Assembly (NCBI GenBank): GCA_030426805.1
Contig: JAUHXU010000005.1
Location: 434,001 to 498,000, forward strand
Direction of reading: 5' to 3'
From: a bacterium
GTDB taxonomy: Bacteria; Planctomycetota; JAFGQW01
DNA length: 64,000 bases
The notes under the pieces are model-generated. The model did no database searches. It worked only from the letters and a program-made list of their open reading frames with translations, and was not told where the DNA came from. Below are positions 52,387-59,822 of this stretch, piece by piece. Within the stretch, counting starts at the first letter, position 1. Each line of letters starts with the position of its first letter. The position numbers and the translations under genes were made by a program.

Positions 52387-52842
52387 ATGGACTGGTCACT
52401 GCTGCTGTCGAACCTGTGGCACATGGCGCTCGCCTACGTGCTGGCACTGCCGATCGCGTGGAACCGCGAGCGACGCGAGCAATCGGCGGGGCTCCGGACG
52501 TTCCCGCTCGTCGCGGTCGCGAGCTGTGCCTACATCCTGATCGCGCGCAGCGCACTCGGGGCCGACGTGAATGCACAGGCGCGCATTCTGCAGGGACTCG
52601 TCACCGGGATCGGCTTCGTCGGCGGCGGCGTGATCCTCAAGGACGGCGACCGCGTCCGCGGCACGGCCACCGCCGCGAGCGTCTGGACGATGGGCGCAAT
52701 CGGCGCGTCGGTCGCCTTCGATCGGTTCGAGTTGGGCGTGCTGCTGACCCTCACGACGGTCGTGACGCTCTCCGGACTCGCCCGCATGAAACCGGACGCC
52801 GAGGACCGGGAGCCGGTCGACACGGAAGGCGCCCCGCGCTAA
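52387..52842 (+). CDS. MgtC/SapB family membrane protein
   Basis: 151 residues with about four hydrophobic segments. 'LPIAWNRERREQSAGLRTFPLVAVASCAYILI' and 'QGLVTGIGFVGGGVILK' are the conserved MgtC/SapB motifs, including the Arg/Gly-rich cytoplasmic loop. Members are linked to magnesium limitation and, in pathogens, to inhibition of the ATP synthase. It lacks the C-terminal soluble domain of Salmonella MgtC, so it is the short type. No ribosome site is evident. Confidence 0.9.
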   Translation: MDWSLLLSNLWHMALAYVLALPIAWNRERREQSAGLRTFPLVAVASCAYILIARSALGADVNAQARILQGLVTGIGFVGGGVILKDGDRVRGTATAASVWTMGAIGASVAFDRFELGVLLTLTTVVTLSGLARMKPDAEDREPVDTEGAPR

Positions 52843-52890
52843 GAATGGCGGGCGTGGTCGAGGGGCAAACGACCCGAGAGGATCCCGAAC

Positions 52891-53163
52891 ATGTGTGACC
52901 GGCTCGCTTCGACGCGGGGTTTCGCGTCGATCCTGATGCTCGTCGTGCTGAGCACGCTGGCGGTTTGTGCACCGGTTCTCGCCCTCGCGACGACCGATCA
53001 GCCCACGGTCGCGGCGGCAAGCGATACGGACAGCGCCTTCCTGGCAGCCCACCAACCCGAGGGCGCTCCACTCGGCGGCGCGGACGCGATCGGCTTCGTG
53101 ATCGGGCTCCTCGTCATCGCAGCACTCGTGCTCGTGATCCTGATCCTCGCGAAGGAAATCTGA
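52891..53163 (+). CDS. Small membrane protein, 90 residues, unknown
   Basis: A signal-like hydrophobic segment is at about 10-33 and a second one at 66-88 ends directly at the C-terminus ('AKEI'). The middle is Asp/Ala-rich and probably extracytoplasmic. No family recognised. Its stop codon overlaps the start of the peptidase gene, so the two proteins are likely made together, and it could be an accessory subunit of that peptidase; this is inference from position only. Confidence 0.7.
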   Translation: MCDRLASTRGFASILMLVVLSTLAVCAPVLALATTDQPTVAAASDTDSAFLAAHQPEGAPLGGADAIGFVIGLLVIAALVLVILILAKEI

Positions 53164-53798
53164 TCCGACGCCGAACCGGCCTCGGCGCGGCGCTCGTCGG
53201 GCTGCTCTTGTGGCCCGGCTGCGCCCTGCGCCACGCGACGGTGGACGAGTACACGGCCGAGCGCTACTTCCGTGACGGCGTCGAGCGCCTCGGCCCCGGT
53301 GCGCGGAGCTTGCACGAACGCGTGCCGTACGTCTCGCCGCGGTCGGCGAACTCGTGCGGTGTCACCTGCCTCGACATGGTACTGCGCTACGAAGACCGAA
53401 CGCTGCCGACGGCGATGGCGACCGAACTGAGCGAGACGACCGCGCGCGACCGGGAGGTCACGCTCGGAGACCTCAAGCGCGCGCTCGAGAGCGTCGGATT
53501 CCTCGCGATTCACCTGCAGGGCGCGATCGCGTGGCCCGACCCGCCGCCGCAGCAGCCGGACTGGAAGAACCCGCTGACGCACGTCGATCAGGGGCGCCCC
53601 GCGATCCTGCGCGTGCGTAGCCCGCAGGGCGCGTATCACTTCGTCGTGCTCGTCGGCCACCATCCGCCCAGCCGCACGCTGTTCGTCTACAACCCCGGTT
53701 TCGGGCCGGGTATCTGGACGACCGACATGCTCGACACCTGGCGCAAGGCGGGCTCGTGGTTCGTCGCCTACAAGCCGCCGGAGCGCGGCGGGTCATAG
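53160..53798 (+). CDS. C39-like cysteine peptidase, probable lipoprotein
   Basis: 212 residues if it begins at the CTG at 53160, which overlaps the preceding TGA as CTGA. There is no ATG, GTG or TTG in the right place, while the frame from here gives a signal with lipobox-like 'LLWPGC'. 'SANSCGVTCLDMVLRYEDRTLP' holds the catalytic Cys, and 'GAYHFVVLVGHHP' and 'YNPGFG' give the His and Asn/Asp region of C39-type bacteriocin-processing peptidases. It would act outside the cytoplasm. No bacteriocin precursor or ABC exporter is nearby. Confidence 0.8.
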   Translation: MIRRRTGLGAALVGLLLWPGCALRHATVDEYTAERYFRDGVERLGPGARSLHERVPYVSPRSANSCGVTCLDMVLRYEDRTLPTAMATELSETTARDREVTLGDLKRALESVGFLAIHLQGAIAWPDPPPQQPDWKNPLTHVDQGRPAILRVRSPQGAYHFVVLVGHHPPSRTLFVYNPGFGPGIWTTDMLDTWRKAGSWFVAYKPPERGGS

Positions 53799-54164
53799 CC
53801 GCGACTCGATCTCCTGGAGCACCCGGAGGCTCAGGCCCTCGTCGCCGAGCGTGCCGACGCGCACCTTCACCTCGCTCGCCGCGCTTCCGACGGCCTTGAT
53901 GCGGACCGACACCTCGTCGTTCGACGCGGTGTAGCCGACGACCTCCCCGTCGACCGCGGTGGACTGGTCGCGGATGTGTCGCAGGTCCAACGCCGACAGC
54001 GCCGTCGCCGCGGCGGTCGCCACCGCATCCGGCTGGGCTTGGAACGTCCGCTTGTAGGTGCCGAGCGTGTTCGTCACACCCGGCGCGTTCGTCTTGCACG
54101 CGGCGAGCGACATCGCGACGGTGAGCGCGACGAGCAGCGGACGGAACGGATGAATCGATCGCAT
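53793..54164 (-). CDS. DUF3568-like lipoprotein
   Basis: 123 residues from the ATG at 54164, with GGAGG at ideal spacing. The lipobox is 'LAAC'. 'TYKRTFQAQPDAVATAAATALSALDLRHI' and 'TASNDEVSVRIKAVGSAASEVKVRVGTLGDEGLSLRVLQEIESRL' match small periplasmic lipoproteins of the DUF3568 kind, which have a ferredoxin-like alpha-beta fold of unknown role. It overlaps the peptidase gene tail-to-tail by six bases. Confidence 0.85.
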   Translation of the reverse strand: MRSIHPFRPLLVALTVAMSLAACKTNAPGVTNTLGTYKRTFQAQPDAVATAAATALSALDLRHIRDQSTAVDGEVVGYTASNDEVSVRIKAVGSAASEVKVRVGTLGDEGLSLRVLQEIESRL

Positions 54165-54199
54165 GCAATGCCTCCGGGATGGGGTCGTTCGTCGATACT

Positions 54200-55861
54200 C
54201 TACCACTTGAGCATGATCGCTCGATCGACCGATTCGCTTCGGACGAGCGCGTCATACCACGCGGTGAGGTCCGTGAGCGGATCGCGCGGGCGCGGATCGA
54301 GCCCGAGTCCGAGCGCCTCGATCACGAGCGATCGCAGGACGTCCGGCAGCCGATCGCCGCGCACGAGGTCGGCGACGATCGCCGTGCTTTCCGGGTCGCG
54401 CCAGCGTGCCAGCAGCGCGGCGCGATTGGCGACCGCGTTCTCGTCCGCGTCGGCACTCTTGCGGACCGACTCCCGGAGCGCCGCCAGCGCCTCGGTCGAC
54501 GGCGACGTGCGCGCGAGTGCACCGATGACGGTCCGGCGATCGAAGCGATCCCGCGCGGCGTCGAGCGTCGCGAGCGCCGGTTCGAGAGAGCGCATCGACC
54601 GCCCGTGCGGCGCGTCGAGCGCCAGCGCGGCGTAGCGGATCGGCAGCGCCGCGGCAGCGCGGACCGGTTCGCGGGTCGGCACGTCGACGATCGCCGTCGC
54701 GATGCGGAGAGCGATCGTGCGCACGGGTTCGGCCGCCGACTCGAGGGCAGACGCCAACGTGACGCGGACGGTGTCGACGCCGTGGAGTCGGCCGGCGAAG
54801 CCGAGGCCGAGCGCCGCGTGATCGCGCACGGCGACGCGCTCGTCGTCGAGCAGCGGACGGATCGCATCGACCGCATCGACGGTGCCGGCGTGCCCGAGTG
54901 CGACGATCGCTGCCGTCCGGACGGCGTCGGCCGGGTCTTCGAGTCGGGCGAGCAGCGCGGCGCTGATCGCCGCCGACGGCTCGTCGAATTCACGGCGCAG
55001 CGCGAGGCCGTGGACCGCAGCGCGACGAAGGCGCGCGTCCTTCGAGGTGCTGAGTTCGATCAGACCTCGTCGGGCCTCCACGGTCGGCACCGCCCCGAGC
55101 GCACGGACCGCCGCCGCGCGCTCGTCGATCGCGAGCCCGTCATCGGCCGCGAGGCGCATCACGGCCTCGCGAGCGGCCGTCGAGTCGGACGCGATGCGCG
55201 CGAGCGCGACGAGGCCCGCGATCCGCACCTCGCGGTCGACGTCCCCGGTCACGAGTCCGGCGACCGCATCCGCGGCCTTCTCTCCGCCGATGAGCCCGAG
55301 CGCGATCGCTGCGAGCGCGCGACCGCGGTCGTCGACGCTCGAGTCGCCGGTCAGCGCCGCGCCGCGCGAGCTCCCCGCCGCGATCGCGGCGAGACCCGGC
55401 ACTGCGTCCGAGTGCCCCGTGAATCCGACCGCGAGGATCGCGTGCTCGCGCACCGTCGTGTTCGAGTCGTGCAGCAGAGCACCGAGCGCCTTGCGGTCGG
55501 ACTCGTCGAGGGCCGAGCCCGCGCGGCCGAGTGCGACGGCAGCGCTCGCACGCACCCGCGAGCTGTCGTCGCTCAGCACGTCGCGAAGCAACCGGATCCC
55601 CTTCTTCCGCCCGCGCGCGGGGTCGTCGATCGCATCACCCGTCATCGACATCGCGGCGAGATCGACCGCCCGCGGTACGAATCGGTCGCGGTTGAGGAAC
55701 CAGAACGTCTCCCAGTCGGTCGGCTTCACGCCGGCAATCCACTCCGACGCGTCGCCTGCGCGGGCCGGCGTCGACGGCGCGGCGCCTTCCTGGCCGGTCC
55801 CGTGAGGGGCGGAGAGCCCCGCGGTGAGCGCCAGGAGCAGCATGGTCCGGTGAATGAGCAT
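54200..55861 (-). CDS. Secreted HEAT-repeat protein
   Basis: 553 residues from the ATG at 55861 (GGAGG upstream), with a signal peptide. From about residue 85 the protein is a chain of HEAT or PBS-lyase-like helical repeats of about 30-35 residues, with 'SSRVRASAAVALGRAG', 'NTTVREHAILAVGFTG', 'DREVRIAGLVALARI', 'DARLRRAAVHGLAL' and 'DAVRTAAIVALGHAG' as examples. Such solenoids bind other proteins. The partner is unknown. It is transcribed leftwards towards the DUF3568 lipoprotein gene, with 35 bases between them. Confidence 0.88.
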   Translation of the reverse strand: MLIHRTMLLLALTAGLSAPHGTGQEGAAPSTPARAGDASEWIAGVKPTDWETFWFLNRDRFVPRAVDLAAMSMTGDAIDDPARGRKKGIRLLRDVLSDDSSRVRASAAVALGRAGSALDESDRKALGALLHDSNTTVREHAILAVGFTGHSDAVPGLAAIAAGSSRGAALTGDSSVDDRGRALAAIALGLIGGEKAADAVAGLVTGDVDREVRIAGLVALARIASDSTAAREAVMRLAADDGLAIDERAAAVRALGAVPTVEARRGLIELSTSKDARLRRAAVHGLALRREFDEPSAAISAALLARLEDPADAVRTAAIVALGHAGTVDAVDAIRPLLDDERVAVRDHAALGLGFAGRLHGVDTVRVTLASALESAAEPVRTIALRIATAIVDVPTREPVRAAAALPIRYAALALDAPHGRSMRSLEPALATLDAARDRFDRRTVIGALARTSPSTEALAALRESVRKSADADENAVANRAALLARWRDPESTAIVADLVRGDRLPDVLRSLVIEALGLGLDPRPRDPLTDLTAWYDALVRSESVDRAIMLKW

Positions 55862-56122
55862 CGTGTTGGCCTCCGTTCGACGTTGCGTGCCCTTCCGGGC
55901 GTCCTTCGGACGGCTGCAGTGGATCGCAAGCGCTGTGCCACCGGGTGGAATATGGCGCAAGATGATAATTTGCAGTGACTTACGTCTCCTCTCCCGCACC
56001 GGGACCCGGCCCACGCCGAGAAGTCCCGCTTCCGCTTTGAACAATCCGCCGCGAAGCCTCACTTCCGGTTGGTGCTCGTGCCGGGGATCGGGCAGGATGG
56101 ACGGGGAGAAAAGGAGTTTGCG

Positions 56123-56737
56123 ATGAAGATCTTCGTGATCGTGGCCGCCACGCTCGCCGGCGCGACGCTGCTCGCCCCCGCCCAGACCGGGGCGCGCATC
56201 ACCCTCGCCGGCGGCGAGTCGATCATCGGCGAGTTGCGCGGCGGCTACGAGGCCGTGCGCCGCGGCGTCTTCACGCGCGTCGACGAACGCGCTCCCGGCG
56301 CCGGGCTGCGCGTCTACTCACCGCAGGGCGCGACCGGCTACACCTTCATCGCGCGCGAGCGAATCGTCGACGTCACCCGCGGCGTCGCACTCGAGGCGGG
56401 CACGACCGATCGGAACGCGACACGGGACGCGTGGCTCGCATGGCGCGCGAAGGAACGCGAGGCGATCGAGACGCTGCGAGCGCTTCGCCACGCCGCGATC
56501 GAAGCACGCGCCCTCGCGGAGATCCCCCCGCCCCCGCCGACGTGGCTCGAACGTTTCCCACCGAGCGAGGGCTGGAAGCCCGACCTCGTCGATCATCTCC
56601 GGTGGCGCGCGCTCGTGCTGCACCTCTACCCGACGCCGGAACAGCGCGAATGGCTCGCGAACTTCGATGCGTGGTACGTCGAATACGTCGCGTGGCTCGC
56701 ACGGCAGGTGCCGCCGCCGATCCCGTTTCTCGCGTGA
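56123..56737 (+). CDS. Secreted protein of unknown function, 204 residues
   Basis: AAGGAG lies nine bases before the ATG, and the first 20 residues form a signal peptide (LAPAQ). The next section is beta-rich ('ARITLAGGESIIGELRGGYEAVRRGVFTRV', then 'GYTFIARERIVDVTRG'), reminiscent of the Sm-like 'dual-function' folds seen in small periplasmic proteins. The rest is helical with several Trp. I do not recognise the family. It ends six bases from the topoisomerase gene, tail-to-tail. Confidence 0.72.
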   Translation: MKIFVIVAATLAGATLLAPAQTGARITLAGGESIIGELRGGYEAVRRGVFTRVDERAPGAGLRVYSPQGATGYTFIARERIVDVTRGVALEAGTTDRNATRDAWLAWRAKEREAIETLRALRHAAIEARALAEIPPPPPTWLERFPPSEGWKPDLVDHLRWRALVLHLYPTPEQREWLANFDAWYVEYVAWLARQVPPPIPFLA

Positions 56738-56743
56738 TGCGGC

Positions 56744-59452
56744 CTACGCGGAGGACTTCTTCTTCGCGCGCTTCGCGGTGGTCTTCCCGGCCGCCTTCTT
56801 GCTCGACGCGGACTTCTTCTTGGCCGCCTTCTTCGTGACCTTCTTCTTGGAGGTCTTCTTCTTCGCGGCTTTCTTCTTCGCCTTCTTCTTGCCACCGCCG
56901 GCGGCGATCTTCGCCGCGCGCGCCTCGAGCAAGTTGACCGCCTCGTCGATCGTCAACTCGGCCGGGTCCATGCCCCGCGGCAGCGACGCGTTGATCTCGC
57001 CGTCCGTCACATACGGGCCGTAGCGCCCCGACTTCACGACGAGCGGCTGATCGTTGACCGGGTGCTTGCCGAGTTCCTTGAGGTTCTTCGGAGCCGCCTG
57101 GCCACGCCGCGTCCGCGGACGCTTCAGGATCTCGATCGCCTTCTCGAGCGTGACGTCGATCGGCGTGCCGTCCTCGACCGGGAGATTGCGCGTCTCGGTG
57201 CCCGACTTGATGTACGGACCGTAGCGACCGTTCGCCGCGATCACGTCCTCGCCGCTCTCCGGGTGCTTGCCGAGCGTGCGCGGCAGCGCGAGCAGCTTGA
57301 GCGCGACGTCGAGCGTCAGGTCGCCGGGCAACTGCCCGGGAAGGAGCGACGCCATCTTCGGCTTGTCGCCGCCGTCGGTCGCCTCGCCGAGCTGCACGTA
57401 GGGTCCGTAGCGCCCGTTCTTCAGGAAGACCGGAAGCCCCGACTCCGGATCGTCGCCGAGCGACTCCGGCCCACGTGCCGCTTCCTCGATCAACTCGAGC
57501 GCTCGCTCCGCGGTCAGCTCGTCGGGCGCGAGCGTCTCGGGCAAACCGGCGCGGTGTTCACCATCGGTCAGGAACGGGCCGTAGCGCCCGATGCGCACCT
57601 CGACCTTGCGGCCGTCGTCGAGCGTCGCGATCTCGATGCCGCACACCTCGCGCGGATCGATCTTCTCTTGGCCGCGGTCGACCAGCGTCTTCAAGCCGGG
57701 GTGGCCGTTGCCGAAGTAGAACTGGTTCAGGTAGCCGAGGTTGTCCGCTTCGCCGCGACTGATCGCGTCGAGGTCGTCCTCGAGGCGCGCGGTGAACTCG
57801 TAGTCGAGCAGGTTCGTGAAGTGGTCCTCCATCAGCCGCGTGACCGCGGATGCGAGGAACGACGGCACGAGCGCCGTGCCCTTCTTGTAGGCATACGTGC
57901 GCGACAGCACGACCTCGACGATCGTCGCCCAGGTGCTCGGGCGGCCGATGCCGCGTCGCTCGAGCTCCTTGATCAGGCTGCCTTCGGTGTAGCGGGCCGG
58001 CGGCTGCGTGTCGTGGCCGAGCGCGTCGAGCGCCTTGAATGCGAGCGGGTCGCCGGCCGCCATCGCGGGGAGGATCTTCTCCTTGTCGGCGAGGTCGGCG
58101 TGCGGGTCGTCGCTTCCTTCGACGTAGGCTCGCAGGTAACCGGGAAACTCGATCGTCCGGCCGGATGCGCGGAAGCGCGCATCGTCGCACGCGACGACGA
58201 CCGTGACGCGGGTGCCGCGCGCGTCCTTCATCTGCGACGCGAGCGTTCGTTTCCAGATCAGTTCGTAGACGCGGTGCGCCTCGGCGCCGAGCTTCTTCTT
58301 CACCGCGGCCGGCGACGCGAACGCCTCGCCCGACGGGCGGATCGCCTCGTGCGCTTCCTGCGCGTTCTTCACCTTCGTCTTGTAGACGCGCGGCTCCGGC
58401 GGCAGGTAGTCGTCCCCGAACTCCTTCGCGATCAACGACCGTGCACCGCTGAGTGCCTCGTTGCTCAAGGTCGTCGAGTCGGTTCGCATGTAGGTGATGA
58501 AACCGTTCTCGTAGAGCGTCTGGGCGACGGCCATCGTGCGCTTCGCCGAGAAGCGGAGCTTGCGACTCGCCTCCTGCTGCAGCGTGCTCGTCGTGAACGG
58601 CGGGTAGGGCTTCGACGTGTACGGCTTCGACTCGACCGACTCGACGCCGGGGTCGATCGACTCGAGCTTCGCGTGCAGCGCCTTCGCCGCGGCTTCGTCC
58701 AGGTGCGCGACGTCGGCGCCGTCGACGAGCTTGCCGGTGTCGGGGTTGAAGTCCTTGCCGCTCGCGACGCGTTTGCCGCCGACGTGCGTCAGCTCGGCGT
58801 CGAACGTCGCGTCGCCCTTCGCGAGCGTCGCCTTCAGGTCCCAGTAGTTCGCGCGCTTGAAGCGGATGCGCTCGCGCTCGCGCTCGACGAGCAATCGCAT
58901 CGCGACGCTCTGCACGCGGCCGGCGCTCAGGCCGCGCATCATCTTCTTCCAGAGCAGCGGGCTCACCGAGTAGCCGAAGAGCCGGTCGACGATACGGCGC
59001 GTCTCCTGGGCTCGGACGAGGTTCTCGTCGACGTCGCGCGCGTTCTCGACCGCGTGATCGATCGCGGCCTTCGTGATTTCGTGGAAGACGAGGCGCTTGA
59101 CCGGAACCTTCGGCTTGAGCACCTCGAGCAGGTGCCAGCTGATCGACTCGCCCTCGCGATCCTCATCGGTCGCGAGATAGACGACCGACGCGTTCTTCAG
59201 CAGTCGCTTGAGTTCCGCGACCTGTTTCTTCTTCGTCTCCGGAACGACGTAGAGCGGGGCGAACGACGAGTCGACGTCGACGCCGAGTCGCGCCCACGGC
59301 TGCTTCTTCTGCGACTCCGGGATCTCCGCGGCGCTGTTGGGCAAGTCGCGGATGTGACCGTAGGACGCGGTGATGACGTAGTCGTCGCCCAGGAATTTCG
59401 CGATGGTCTTCGCCTTGGTCGGCGACTCGACGATGACGAGCGGTTTGGCCAT
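56744..59452 (-). CDS. topA: DNA topoisomerase I
   Basis: 902 residues from the ATG at 59452 (MAKPLVIVESPTKAKTIAKFLG). It relaxes negative supercoils. The TOPRIM domain has 'LATDEDREGESISWHL', and the active-site Tyr lies in 'GFITYMRTDSTTLS' near residue 320. The C-terminal part contains four repeats with 'GRYGPYV' or 'GRYGPYI' instead of four-Cys zinc fingers. The tail is a Lys/Ala-rich stretch of about 45 residues ('KKKAKKKAAKKK'), resembling histone H1-like or mycobacterial TopA tails that bind DNA. An antisense frame is open along the whole gene but is a shadow. Confidence 0.97.
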   Translation of the reverse strand: MAKPLVIVESPTKAKTIAKFLGDDYVITASYGHIRDLPNSAAEIPESQKKQPWARLGVDVDSSFAPLYVVPETKKKQVAELKRLLKNASVVYLATDEDREGESISWHLLEVLKPKVPVKRLVFHEITKAAIDHAVENARDVDENLVRAQETRRIVDRLFGYSVSPLLWKKMMRGLSAGRVQSVAMRLLVERERERIRFKRANYWDLKATLAKGDATFDAELTHVGGKRVASGKDFNPDTGKLVDGADVAHLDEAAAKALHAKLESIDPGVESVESKPYTSKPYPPFTTSTLQQEASRKLRFSAKRTMAVAQTLYENGFITYMRTDSTTLSNEALSGARSLIAKEFGDDYLPPEPRVYKTKVKNAQEAHEAIRPSGEAFASPAAVKKKLGAEAHRVYELIWKRTLASQMKDARGTRVTVVVACDDARFRASGRTIEFPGYLRAYVEGSDDPHADLADKEKILPAMAAGDPLAFKALDALGHDTQPPARYTEGSLIKELERRGIGRPSTWATIVEVVLSRTYAYKKGTALVPSFLASAVTRLMEDHFTNLLDYEFTARLEDDLDAISRGEADNLGYLNQFYFGNGHPGLKTLVDRGQEKIDPREVCGIEIATLDDGRKVEVRIGRYGPFLTDGEHRAGLPETLAPDELTAERALELIEEAARGPESLGDDPESGLPVFLKNGRYGPYVQLGEATDGGDKPKMASLLPGQLPGDLTLDVALKLLALPRTLGKHPESGEDVIAANGRYGPYIKSGTETRNLPVEDGTPIDVTLEKAIEILKRPRTRRGQAAPKNLKELGKHPVNDQPLVVKSGRYGPYVTDGEINASLPRGMDPAELTIDEAVNLLEARAAKIAAGGGKKKAKKKAAKKKTSKKKVTKKAAKKKSASSKKAAGKTTAKRAKKKSSA

Positions 59453-59822
59453 GGGCGTGGGTCCTGGAGTGAGTGCGTTCTGAAATCGTGAGGCAGCAGG
59501 GACTTCGGTCGGCGCGGTGACGTCGCGACCGCGAGCGCCCCGTTCCGGCCGCGGCAGCCAACCCATCGGGTGGCGCACGCCGAAAACTTTTGGGGTCGCG
59601 TCGCGGGGTCGCCCCGCCCGGCAGCGGTACTGTTCTTACCAGCCGCCGGCCATGACATAGAACCCATTGGCCGGCTTTTCATCCGTGCGGACGTCGAGCG
59701 AACGGGGGACGAGGCGGCCGTCGACCCGGGTCACGCGGCGGGGATCGACGGACTCGATGGCCCGCAAACCGATGGCAGGCAGCGACTTATGGATTCGCCG
59801 CCGCTGCGGGCCGGAACGGCGG
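59453..59822. other. 370-base gap upstream of topA with a hairpin
   Basis: No gene is seen. GCCGGCCA (59645-59652) and TGGCCGGC (59668-59675) form an 8-bp stem followed by TTTT in the plus direction, so it reads as a terminator on the plus strand although no plus-strand gene leads into it. The topA promoter must lie here, but I could not place it. Confidence 0.45.

Noticed and set aside
57062..59491. 809-codon plus-strand frame opposite topA
   Set aside because: Antisense shadow; no family features, while topA is complete on the other strand.
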